Position numbers and translations under genes: made by a program
From: DATAPD01 sp036265385
GTDB taxonomy: Bacteria > Acidobacteriota > Terriglobia > Terriglobales > Acidobacteriaceae
Length of the DNA: 64,000 bases
Assembly: GCA_036265385.1 (NCBI GenBank)
Contig: DATAPD010000025.1
Coordinates: 124,001 to 188,000 of the forward strand
Direction: 5' to 3'
Notes under the pieces: model-generated
Database searches by the model: none
Seen by the model: the letters and a program-made list of their open reading frames with translations, nothing else
Told to the model about the DNA's origin: nothing
Shown here: positions 8,621 through 15,747 of the stretch, piece after piece
How the letters are laid out: each line of letters opens with the position of its first letter
Numbering within the stretch: position 1 is the first letter of the stretch

Positions 8621-9802
8621 ATGATTCGTCACCTTCGTGAACAATTCAATGCGAGTTTCACTCCTGAGAAGTATCAGCGATTTCTGCGGACGATGGACGA
8701 ACGCGCTGGAAAGCCGATCAAGTTCCGGCTCTGCGAAACGCCCTGTTTCTTTCCCAAAGAACTGCTCGATGAAATGGGACGTGATGGCGAAATCCTGATC
8801 CGACAACTCGTCGAAAATCCTGAATATCGCAAGCTGTCTGACGCTTCGATTCCTGCTGAGTATCGTGTTCCGCGCGAATCTGCACATCCAACATTCATCC
8901 AGGTTGATTTCGGGTTAGTCCGCAATTCGCACGGAGAGCTGAAACCGAAGCTGGTCGAGTTGCAAGCGTTTCCATCGCTCTATGCGTATCAAGCAGCGAT
9001 GGCGCAGACATACATCGACGTTTATGGACTCGATGAGAATCTGCGATATCTGTTGAGCGGATTGGATCGCGATTCCTATCGCGAGCTGCTGCGCAAAGCC
9101 ATTGTTGGAGAGCATGCTCCGGAAAACGTGATCCTGATGGAAATTCATCCGGAAGAACAGAAAACGCTGCCTGACTTTTTACTGACCGAGAAAATGCTAG
9201 GCGTTCGCGCGGTTTGTATCACGAGCTTAAAGAAAGATGGAAGTCGCCTCTATTACGAACGCGACGGAAAACGAATTCCAGTCGAACGTATTTACAACCG
9301 AGCGATCGTCGACGAACTGCAGCGCAAGAACGTGAAGCTCGCGTTCGATTTTCGCGATGACCTCGATGTCGAATGGTCAGGTCATCCGAACTGGTATTTC
9401 CGGATCAGCAAGTATTCGATCCCCTATCTTCAGCACGAATCTGTTCCGAAGACGTGGTTCCTCGATCAACTGAGTTCCGTTCCCGACGATTTAGAAAATT
9501 ATGCGCTGAAGCCGCTGTATTCCTTCGCCGGACTTGGCGTAATTATTGCGCCGAAAGAAGAAGACATTCGCGCAATTCCGGAAGAAAAAAAGCATGAATA
9601 CATTCTTCAAGAAAGGTTGCATTTCGAACCGGTCATTGCAACGCCCCATGGGGGTACCAAGGCGGAAGTTCGAATGATGTACGTGTGGGACGACCGGTTG
9701 ATGCCGGTGCTGACGATCGTGCGCACGGGCCGGGGTCTGCAGATGGGGGTGGACCACAATCGGGAGTTGGAGTGGGTCGGCGCGTCCGCCGGGCTTTATT
9801 AA
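8621..9802 (+). CDS. ATP-grasp-like ligase, divergent
   Basis: A 393-residue cytoplasmic protein whose C-terminal half has ATP-grasp features: KPLYSFAGLGVII (about 298-309; lysine plus glycine loop), YILQERL (327-333) and a late KAEVRMMYVW strand. The N-terminal half (FIQVDFGLV, KLVELQAFPS) and VERIYNRAI (221-229) resemble glutathionylspermidine-synthase-like or circularly permuted ATP-grasp proteins. It follows the M29 peptidase by 87 nt on the same strand and probably closes the cluster. No clear Shine-Dalgarno precedes the ATG. It is likely a second peptide/amide ligase; an inactive relative cannot be excluded without structural comparison. Confidence 0.65.
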   Translation: MIRHLREQFNASFTPEKYQRFLRTMDERAGKPIKFRLCETPCFFPKELLDEMGRDGEILIRQLVENPEYRKLSDASIPAEYRVPRESAHPTFIQVDFGLVRNSHGELKPKLVELQAFPSLYAYQAAMAQTYIDVYGLDENLRYLLSGLDRDSYRELLRKAIVGEHAPENVILMEIHPEEQKTLPDFLLTEKMLGVRAVCITSLKKDGSRLYYERDGKRIPVERIYNRAIVDELQRKNVKLAFDFRDDLDVEWSGHPNWYFRISKYSIPYLQHESVPKTWFLDQLSSVPDDLENYALKPLYSFAGLGVIIAPKEEDIRAIPEEKKHEYILQERLHFEPVIATPHGGTKAEVRMMYVWDDRLMPVLTIVRTGRGLQMGVDHNRELEWVGASAGLY

Positions 9803-10086
9803 ATCGTTATTACCTGGCTTATATCGGGGGTACCCTCCCCCCATCCCTCGATCTTTGAGAATCAGCAACTTAGCGAGTGTTAGACGCCAGATCTTTGAGT
9901 TTAAAGGAGTTATAGGCAAAATATTCCGGAATAAGGAGTTACAGCCCGTTTTTCCGAAACCCATCCAAGGATTTTCAAAGAGCGGAGCGCGAAGGTATCG
10001 AGCCTTGGTGAAGACAAAGAATTCCCTGCCCTCACAATTGGATTGTTTCACAATCCGTTCGTGGCAGTCTGTGACGGCCATCACTA
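9803..10086. other. Non-coding stretch downstream of the ligase cluster
   Basis: No open frame with protein-like sequence or a ribosome-binding site was found on either strand here. The frames that are open read through the repeat array to the right or oppose the ligase gene. No strong hairpin followed by T-run was seen. Confidence 0.5.
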
Positions 10087-10570
10087 ACAGATTCCTCCTG
10101 GCTCGCTCGTGCTCGCGCGTCGGAATGACAAAGGCAGGGAGAGGTCAGTAGTACAAGAGCGTTCACGCAGGTAGGGATTCCTGCTGGCTCGCTGGCTTGC
10201 GCGTCGGAATGACAAAGGCGGGGGAAGGTCAGCAGTACAGGAGAGTTTGTGCAGGTAGGGATTCTTCCTGGCTCGCTCATGCTCGCGCGTCGGAATGACA
10301 AAGGCGGGGAGAGGTCAGTAGTACAAGAGCGTTTACGCAGGTAGGGATTCCTCCTGGCTCGCTTGGCTCGCGCGTCGGAATGACAAAGGCGGAGAGAGGT
10401 CAGTAGTACAAGAGGTTTGCGCAGGTGGGATTCCTCCTGGCTCGCTCGGCTCGCGCGTCGGAATGACAAAGGCGGGGAGAGGTCAGTAGTACAAGAGCGT
10501 TTACGCAGGTAGGGATTCCTCCTGGCCCGCTCGGCTCGTGCGTCGGAATGACAAGAGCAGAGTGTGGTAA
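10087..10570. repeat. Six tandem ~85-bp repeats
   Basis: The block CGGAATGACA recurs at 10121, 10204, 10291, 10376, 10459 and 10544, spaced 83-87 bp apart, and each copy carries the same surroundings: 'cctggctcgct', 'gcgcgtcggaatgac', 'gagaggtcagtagtac' and 'acgcaggtaggga'. Copies differ by small indels and point changes. The minus strand stays open across them (10032-10577) because the period is not uniformly a multiple of three and stops are absent; the predicted product is arginine-rich repetition with no family and I do not count it as a gene. The array sits between the ligase cluster and a DedA-like gene. Confidence 0.9.
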
Positions 10571-10671
10571 GGACCAATAAATTGCGACAGGGTTTTCATG
10601 GCATGAAAGTCACGGATTTACGAGAGTGCGCCCGCATCGTTAAAGGGAACATCCGCGTCTAAGACCCGGCG

Positions 10672-11292
10672 GTGACCACATTGTTTTCAATTTCTTCCAT
10701 TTTCCTGGTGAGTCGATCGTGGAACTGGCTTCTGCGCCTAGGAGGTCCCGGACTGATTGGGCTGGGACTGGTCGACAATTCGGTGATCCCGATTCCCGGC
10801 GGCATGGACTTGGGAGTGATTCTTCTCGCAGCCTATACACACACCTGGTGGCCGTATTACGCGTTCATGGCAACTGTGGGAGCGCTCATCGGCGGCTATC
10901 TGACGTATCGGCTCGCCGAGAAGGGTGGTGAGGCAACGCTTGAGAAAAAAATCGGCAAGAAGCGCGCCAGCAAGGTCTACGAAAAATTTAAAAGACGAGG
11001 ATTCACCGCTATTGCAGTGAGCGCCGTGTTACCACCTCCCTTCCCGATCGTCCCGGTGCTAATGGCCGCTGGGGTAGTGAAGTATCCAACGAAGAAGTTT
11101 TTAGCCGCCCTAGGTGCTGGGAGATCGGTGCGGTTCCTTGTGGTGGCCGCGCTCGGGCACTACTACGGAGCAGGAATCGTGAGCCGCGCACGAGAGTATT
11201 ACAAGCCGGTGCTTTACACACTCATCGCGCTTGGGATTGCTGGGGCCCTGGCAGGAGTGTGGTATTGGAAGAGGATGAAACACGGTCGTTAG
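10672..11292 (+). CDS. DedA/SNARE-associated (VTT-domain) membrane protein
   Basis: A 206-residue integral membrane protein starting at GTG. Seen: an N-terminal amphipathic helix, a re-entrant-type segment LGLVDNSVIPIPGG, a hydrophobic stretch near VGALIGGYLTY, the family region RRGFTAIAVSAVLPPPFPIVPVLMA and a C-terminal transmembrane helix before WYWKRMKHGR. VTT-domain proteins act in the inner membrane, several as lipid (undecaprenyl-phosphate or phospholipid) flippases or in membrane homeostasis. It stands alone between two repeat regions, with no evident partner. Confidence 0.8.
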   Translation: MTTLFSISSIFLVSRSWNWLLRLGGPGLIGLGLVDNSVIPIPGGMDLGVILLAAYTHTWWPYYAFMATVGALIGGYLTYRLAEKGGEATLEKKIGKKRASKVYEKFKRRGFTAIAVSAVLPPPFPIVPVLMAAGVVKYPTKKFLAALGAGRSVRFLVVAALGHYYGAGIVSRAREYYKPVLYTLIALGIAGALAGVWYWKRMKHGR

Positions 11293-11400
11293 TTTTTAGT
11301 CGTTAGTTTTTAGTCGTTAGCCGTTAGTCTTAGGCAAAAGCTGGCGGGTAAAAACAACAGCTAAAGACTAATCGCTAAAGAGTAAAGACTAAACACTAAG
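11293..11400. repeat. Inverted 'TTTAGTCGTTAGT' simple repeats after the DedA-like gene
   Basis: Directly after the stop the plus strand reads three 'AGTCGTTAG/AGTTTTTAGTC' units (11293-11333) and, about 30 bp later, inverted versions 'GACTAATCGCTAAAG', 'GTAAAGACTAAAC' (11365-11398). The two halves could pair into a long AU-rich hairpin and act as a terminator or protect the 3' end. Short AGTC-rich runs also follow the stops at 8533 and 34292. Confidence 0.6.
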
Positions 11401-11437
11401 TGCGACCTACGCGGCGCTCACGATGCAAAGCTCGTAA

Positions 11438-12685
11438 TCAGAAATAGCTGAGCCAAGTCCAATCGCGATGGCGGCTGCGGAAATTCATAAACCAGAGACA
11501 GGACACGTAGAGAATTGCCACCGCCAAAATCCACATCGCATAAATAAAAGGCAAACCATGGCCGTATCCGGCGGGCTTGGTGGCAAAATCGGCGATCGCG
11601 GAGCCATGCAGCATCGGCTGACGAAACGCCAACGAGACCAGTATGGCCAGAATGTGGATCAGGTAGAGATGAAGGATGTAGTAACACATCGGCACGCGTC
11701 CAAACACCACAAGAACACGACTGAGGCCACGTTCGGCTTTTGTTTTGTCGAGAAGAGCAAGAAGGATGAGCGACGGCCCGAGTGTGATGAGCAGGTAATC
11801 CAGAGACGGCGGATACTTAAGCGTATTGAAAAATGAAACTACCGTGAGAGAAAGCGTCGGTTGAATACTCCATGGGCCGGCGGCACGCGGGTATCCGAAG
11901 GGCAGCCCGGCTGTGCCGTTTCCGTAGAGGTTGAAACCTCGGAGCAAGAGGAACAAGTACGTCGCAGCGATCCCGAGTGTAAGAACCCACTTACGTCGAT
12001 CGGTGCGGAGGAGCAGGCTTCCGAACGCGAACCCGGCGGCCATGACTCCCACCCAGGGGATCAGGACATATCTCACGGAAAGTTGGTACGAGCCAAATGC
12101 AATGTGGCCAGGCGTGTGAAGAAAAACCCATACCCATTGGAACTTCCCGAAGAATGCCGGATCGATGCGGTCAAGCAGGTTGTGGGTGGCAATCATGCCG
12201 ACGCCGAAGGCTCCGATCCAGCGGAGCGGCAGCCAGACGATCAGCGACATGGCAACCATGCTCCAGCCGAGGCACCAGATCACGCCTCCGTGGGCCCAAG
12301 GCGTGAATCCCCAAGCGAAGTCGATGATGGTGAATTCGAGGAGAATGAGCCAGAGTCCACGAGTAAGAAAGAAACGGGAGACCTGTTGTAATGATTTTCC
12401 TCGGCTGGTGGAGAGGAATGCACCGGTTCCTGCGAGAAATGCAAAAACAGGCGCGCAGAAATGAGTAACAAAACGCGTGAAAAAGAGCGCGCCAGACGTG
12501 TGCGCGATGTCTTCCGGGTTGGCGCGTTGATAGGTCATGAAGTCGCGCGTGTGATCGAGGGCCATGAGGACCATCACGAGTCCGCGCAAGATATCGACCG
12601 AGACCAAGCGCGAAAACTTGGCGGAGAGGATGGAAACTTTTGTGTCGACGGCTAGGTCCACCGGAGAAGTTGCGGTGGTCACCAT
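11438..12685 (-). CDS. DUF1624-type membrane protein (heparan-alpha-glucosaminide N-acetyltransferase-like)
   Basis: A 415-residue polytopic membrane protein with about ten hydrophobic helices. The N-terminal segment VSVDILRGLVMVLMALDHTRDF (about 29-50) is the family hallmark, with the conserved D-x-x-RG and the histidine in ALDH that carries acetyl across the membrane in the eukaryotic enzyme. Bacterial members probably acetylate cell-envelope sugars. The protein is complete (usual length 350-420). It is transcribed towards the DedA-like gene. No neighbouring glycan gene supports a precise role. Confidence 0.8.
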   Translation of the reverse strand: MVTTATSPVDLAVDTKVSILSAKFSRLVSVDILRGLVMVLMALDHTRDFMTYQRANPEDIAHTSGALFFTRFVTHFCAPVFAFLAGTGAFLSTSRGKSLQQVSRFFLTRGLWLILLEFTIIDFAWGFTPWAHGGVIWCLGWSMVAMSLIVWLPLRWIGAFGVGMIATHNLLDRIDPAFFGKFQWVWVFLHTPGHIAFGSYQLSVRYVLIPWVGVMAAGFAFGSLLLRTDRRKWVLTLGIAATYLFLLLRGFNLYGNGTAGLPFGYPRAAGPWSIQPTLSLTVVSFFNTLKYPPSLDYLLITLGPSLILLALLDKTKAERGLSRVLVVFGRVPMCYYILHLYLIHILAILVSLAFRQPMLHGSAIADFATKPAGYGHGLPFIYAMWILAVAILYVSCLWFMNFRSRHRDWTWLSYF

Positions 12686-12836
12686 GCGTGATGTCTCAGG
12701 GCAGGCATCAATTGTGTGAGCATCTTTCGATCGTAAAGGGTGAAAGGATTTTTACGAGAAAGAGGATGTCAAAAGATTGCAAAGAAGAGTGCGGAGGTTA
12801 GAGACAAAATTCAGGAGTATTGCGCGCTCGACCTTT

Positions 12837-12880
12837 CCCAGGTTAGCGCCAAACGGCGGCGCGAACCTGGGGCACCCTCG
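12837..12880. repeat. Dispersed palindromic repeat, copy 1
   Basis: Arms CCCAGGTT-A-GCGCC (12837-12850) and GGCGC-G-AACCTGGG (12858-12871) are separated by a 7-nt loop and followed by 'gcaccctcg'. A second copy with one loop change lies at 17476-17519. The two copies flank the small-gene island. Confidence 0.85.
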
Positions 12881-12954
12881 ATCCACTGCAGAGTGGGATG
12901 TGGGAGTAAGTCTTTCCCCGGAATGTCAATGATGTAATCGCCTGTTAACAACAG

Positions 12955-13427
12955 TTACCGGTCCCTGGGACTAACCGAACCGTGAATGTCATTTGGACTT
13001 TTGTGGGCAGCCAACTCCAGCAACAGGAACCGGAGCGGCACGTCATCGTCTTCAGGATATTGCTTGTAGTATTTCGTCATTAACGGCTCGTAATCTTCCA
13101 CGGATTTGTCGAACCCTTCTTTCTGCTGATAACAAAGAGCGCGACTTTCCAAGCTTTGCTCCCTCTTGGGGTTGGCACTCTTCAGGTGATCTAAGGCAAA
13201 TTCGCAAGCGCGAAGCAGGGCGGTCCGATTAGCCACGATGAATCCCCTGAGGAAGGCGAGTCTCTCAGGGGTACTCTAATAAGCCAGAGCTTCGCTTCGC
13301 TCATTGAACGCGTTTCAGGGAACCGTGTGGAGTGGAAAGCTTGACTAGGCCCGAAATCAGGTTTCCGCGTGCAGGACAATGCGCAGAGTAACGCCGAGGC
13401 GATCATTGCGGCCAGATACGGCTTCAT
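12955..13427 (-). pseudogene. Small lipoprotein-like gene split by one frameshift
   Basis: A minus-strand ATG at 13427 with GAGGGGAG two bases upstream begins MKPYLAAMIASALLCALSC, a lipoprotein signal with lipobox ALSC. This frame ends at 13191. A second frame, open from about 13270 and usually started at a GTG at 13236, continues with a helical, hydrophilic sequence (RACEFALDHLKSANPK, then KYYKQYPEDDD and LRFLLLELAAHKSP) to 12955. Adding one C to the CCCC run at 13266-13269 joins them into a coherent product of about 157 residues (RVPPERLAFLRGF at the junction). The gene is therefore probably broken, or carries a sequencing error. Function unknown; a small envelope lipoprotein of the kind found as immunity or stress proteins is possible. 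It belongs to the island of small genes. Confidence 0.55.
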
Positions 13428-13657
13428 TTCTCCCCTCTTTCTTCGCCGAAAGAGTCGGATGCGATACAGGATTAAGACACTGGCTAAGGGGAGGCGGTTC
13501 CCACCGATTTCGGCAGGTGATGAGTGTAATCGCCTCATTTCAGCAGTTGACTGTTGCTGTTGACAAGCAGGTGACGCTCAGGTCGTCAAATTAGGGTCTG
13601 TCCCCCTATTACGTTCGCCACCCAACCATAGTGCTCCGTTTCTCTCCATCTCTGACC

Positions 13658-13663
13658 TACAAT
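13658..13663 (+). promoter_or_regulatory. -10-like TACAAT six bases before a GTG start
   Basis: TACAAT lies 6 nt before the GTG at 13670, the same arrangement as at 13982. It would give a leaderless or nearly leaderless mRNA. No good -35 box is visible. Confidence 0.35.
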
Positions 13664-13669
13664 AAAGCT

Positions 13670-13882
13670 GTGAGAAACTACACTACCCAGCGGATTAAGG
13701 GAGGCTTACAGTTCACCTGCGTCCTCTGCCCGCACAGCATCCGCACCACCGATCTCGACCTTAGGGACGGCAACCTCCGCACCCAGGCCGCCACCGCCCT
13801 CAATCAGCACGCCACTCAAGTCCACAACCAACCCACGATCATCTCTTCCCCCGACGTTCAACGGCGCATCTGGCGCTCCTGA
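13670..13882 (+). CDS. Small Cys/His protein, zinc-finger-like
   Basis: A 70-residue product from the GTG at 13670 (an earlier GTG at 13631 is in frame but lies upstream of the -10-like box). It has FTCVLCPH near residue 17 and QHATQVH near residue 48, a C-x2-C...H-x4-H pattern that could bind zinc, though the spacing (about 25 residues) is wider than in a classical C2H2 finger. I recognise no family. It is followed at 13908-13937 by a half-copy of the recurring island repeat and then by the HTH gene on the same strand. Real gene status is uncertain; the paired cysteines and histidines are the main support. Confidence 0.4.
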   Translation: MRNYTTQRIKGGLQFTCVLCPHSIRTTDLDLRDGNLRTQAATALNQHATQVHNQPTIISSPDVQRRIWRS

Positions 13883-13907
13883 ACTCTGTTACCTGTGGGC
13901 AACTCGA

Positions 13908-13937
13908 GGCGTCAATGAGTGTTAACGCCTGATTACA
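13908..13937 (+). repeat. Half-copy of the island inverted repeat
   Basis: GTCAATGAGTGTTAACGCC plus TGATTAC matches the right arm of the elements at 14553, 15621 and 16961. Shorter related pieces occur at 12925-12945 (GTCAATGATGTAATCGCC) and 13517-13540 (GTGATGAGTGTAATCGCC). It stands 25 nt after the stop of the small Cys/His gene. Confidence 0.6.
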
Positions 13938-13981
13938 GCAAGAGCCGCCGTGCCGAACTCGAAATTTGAGAGATGCGGCGA

Positions 13982-13987
13982 TACAAT
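13982..13987 (+). promoter_or_regulatory. -10-like TACAAT before the HTH gene
   Basis: TACAAT seven bases before the GTG at 13995, suggesting a leaderless start. The same pattern precedes the gene at 13670. Confidence 0.35.
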
Positions 13988-13994
13988 CCGTTCC

Positions 13995-14552
13995 GTGGCA
14001 GACAAAGCTCGCACTCTAAACTCCTGGAAAGAGATCGCGAGCTACATGGGACGCGGCGTCCGCACCGTACAACGATGGCACGAGACTCTGCACCTTCCGG
14101 TATACCGAATCAATTCAACAAATAAGAGGAGTCCAGTTTTTGCCTATCAACAAGAACTGGATCAATGGATGCAGCAACGAGCGAAACAGTCTTTCAGCGG
14201 CAACCAATCGTTCCCGGAGGCGCACGAGCTGCAAACCAAACCTTCGGTAGCTTTGAAAACGAAACGATGGTTGCGAGAGGTTAGTAGGAGCAAATTGTTG
14301 GCCGCGCAGCTGGAGCAGAAGCGATTCACCTTCTTGAGCACTGATCTAGATACAGCTTTGACATTGGCTACGATTGCGGCGGGTGCATCCCATCCGGGTA
14401 GAAGAAAAAGAAATGAAGCGAACGCACGTCGTGCTCTGGACGCCGTACTGAAACTATTCAACAAATCCCACCTGCCAGAAACAGAACGTACCATCATCGA
14501 AGAGAAGCTCGCAAAGGTTCGATCCGCTCTAAGCAAATCTCACCGCAGTTGA
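13995..14552 (+). CDS. Helix-turn-helix DNA-binding protein
   Basis: A 185-residue product from GTG 13995 (an upstream in-frame ATG at 13950 precedes the likely promoter). Residues 8-60 (LNSWKEIASYMGRGVRTVQRW ... LDQWM) form a MerR/excisionase-type winged HTH that is common at the N-terminus of acidobacterial regulators. The rest is helical and basic, without a recognised effector domain, so this may be a stand-alone DNA-binding protein. Its stop is followed at once by a ~70-bp inverted repeat (14553-14625), beyond which a convergent gene begins. Target genes unknown. Confidence 0.65.
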   Translation: MADKARTLNSWKEIASYMGRGVRTVQRWHETLHLPVYRINSTNKRSPVFAYQQELDQWMQQRAKQSFSGNQSFPEAHELQTKPSVALKTKRWLREVSRSKLLAAQLEQKRFTFLSTDLDTALTLATIAAGASHPGRRKRNEANARRALDAVLKLFNKSHLPETERTIIEEKLAKVRSALSKSHRS

Positions 14553-14625
14553 AAATCGCCACTGCACTCATTGATCTGCCGAAAACTGCCCTGCCAGGCC
14601 AATTGAGTGCTAACGCCTGATAACG
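14553..14625. repeat. Island inverted repeat, copy 1
   Basis: Left arm AATCGCCACTGCACTCATTG, right arm CAATTGAGTGCTAACGCC followed by TGATAAC. The arms pair imperfectly through GCACTCA/TGAGTGC and an extra base, with a spacer of about 25 nt. It begins one base after the stop of the HTH gene and ends 15 bp before the 3' end of a convergent gene. Copies at 15621 and 16961 share arms but not spacer. Confidence 0.75.
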
Positions 14626-14639
14626 AAAAACCATGTTCT

Positions 14640-14813
14640 TCAGGAGATCGGCAACCTCAGGATCTTGTAAAGTTCCCTTCTTTCCCGGTCAGCCTGCACT
14701 TCTCTCATTACCGTGAGCAACTCGCGGGAGCGACGAATTGTTTCTTCGGCACGGAGAATGGTCTTCTGGGTCGTCTCGATTATTTCCTTGGAGAGAACTT
14801 TTTCATTTGGCAC
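14640..14813 (-). CDS. Small coiled-coil protein
   Basis: A 57-residue product from the GTG at 14813, with GAGG five bases upstream; longer in-frame starts (14846, 14996) lack a ribosome site. The sequence is almost entirely charged helix (KEIIETTQKTILRAEETI, then RRSRELLTVMREVQADRERR) and would form a coiled coil. It has no signal peptide and no recognised family. It lies convergent to the HTH gene with the inverted repeat between them. Confidence 0.45.
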   Translation of the reverse strand: MPNEKVLSKEIIETTQKTILRAEETIRRSRELLTVMREVQADRERRELYKILRLPIS

Positions 14814-15076
14814 TCGGCCTCGCTTCTCTGCGCAGGAAACCGACATGCCAATTGGCGGAAAGATGCGTAGGCCCGCAATATACACCCAAGGACACTGAAG
14901 TTGCAGGAAAACTCGACATTCAGATGCTGGCCTTCTCCCAATGATTGAGCTTAGTTTCTGGTATTCAGGCACATGTTCAATTTTAGGTGCAAGCACAAGA
15001 TACGGCGATGTTATAGTCGTAGAAAAATTTCAGTCCGAAGACAACCAGAACAGATCTTTGGCACCATCAGTGCGCT

Positions 15077-15313
15077 ATGAATATCGAACTTATCAAGCAA
15101 GTCCGCCAGACCCGAGAACGGGCGCAAACCACACGCCAGGTCGCAAAAGACTGCAAGCAACGAACCAGAAAGCTGGTATTGCAAGCGTGTGTGCTAATGC
15201 AACATTTTGATGAACTGAGCCACAAGTTTTTGCTGAGAACCTCTCGTACGACCTCCGCAAACCGTCTCACTGGTCAAAAAGAAAAAGGGCTGAACAGTAC
15301 GGTTGTGGCCTGA
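15077..15313 (+). CDS. Small basic helical protein
   Basis: A 78-residue product with a charged helical first half (IKQVRQTRERAQTTRQVAKD), similar in style to the coiled-coil product at 14640-14813, then a cysteine-containing helix and a disordered basic tail. No family recognised and no clear ribosome-binding site, so gene status is moderate. About 10 nt after its stop a left-arm-like piece of the island repeat follows (GTCGCCCACTACC then TTCATTGACCGG, 15324-15349). Confidence 0.4.
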   Translation: MNIELIKQVRQTRERAQTTRQVAKDCKQRTRKLVLQACVLMQHFDELSHKFLLRTSRTTSANRLTGQKEKGLNSTVVA

Positions 15314-15439
15314 TTTGGGAAACGTCGCCCACTACCTTCATTGACCGGATTTCGGCACAAAACAAAACTTCCCTTGGCTCCTCGCGTAACGGTCTAAAGA
15401 TCTTCTAAACTGGCCGTACCACTACTAAAGGATCTTTAG

Positions 15440-15613
15440 ATGTGCGAAAAGGTATTTCGCTGTCCTTATTGCGTTGAAGGTGAGCAGTTCAGGCCAATGC
15501 TGCAAAAACCAGGATGGTTGATCTGTGAACTGTGTGGTCATGTCCAACTTCCGGGGGATCCCGGTTTTAAGTGCGGTTGCCAGAGGTGCCTCAAACTGCA
15601 ACAAGCGGCGTAG
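15440..15613 (+). CDS. Zinc-ribbon microprotein, 57 residues
   Basis: The ATG at 15440 has AAAGGA seven bases upstream. The product begins MCEKVFRCPYCVEGEQF and continues with ICELCGH (about 29-35) and KCGCQRCLKL (about 43-52). The pairs CPYC and CELC form a classical zinc ribbon; three further cysteines (KCGCQRC) could bind a second metal. No signal peptide, so it is cytoplasmic. The role is unknown; small zinc ribbons often bind nucleic acid or act as adaptors. An inverted repeat of the island family starts 8 nt after the stop. Confidence 0.75.
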   Translation: MCEKVFRCPYCVEGEQFRPMLQKPGWLICELCGHVQLPGDPGFKCGCQRCLKLQQAA

Positions 15614-15620
15614 TTGACAT

Positions 15621-15695
15621 AATATCGCCATTACACTCATTGACCCGTCCGCTTGGCTCTCCATGGGTCATAAGTGATGACGACGCCTGATCAAC
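15621..15695. repeat. Island inverted repeat, copy 2
   Basis: Left arm ATCGCCATTACACTCATTGA then CCC, right arm GGGTCATAAGTGATGACG then ACGCCTGATCAAC. Inner arms CACTCATTGACCC and GGGTCATAAGTG pair with one extra base on the left side; the spacer is about 19 nt. It lies between the zinc-ribbon gene and a convergent pseudogene. Confidence 0.75.
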
Positions 15696-15747
15696 TGGCT
15701 GCCAGATTCAAGTTGCGATGCTGCGCTGCGAGACAAACACCGTGACC

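Noticed and set aside
10087..10570. CRISPR array
   Set aside because: The whole ~85-bp unit is repeated, without unique spacers between short repeats.
10032..10577. Minus-strand open frame of 181 codons across the tandem repeats
   Set aside because: It is a by-product of the repeats; the product is arginine-rich repetition without ribosome site or known domain.
11861..12391. 176-codon plus-strand frame
   Set aside because: Antisense to the DUF1624-like membrane protein and hydrophilic low-complexity.
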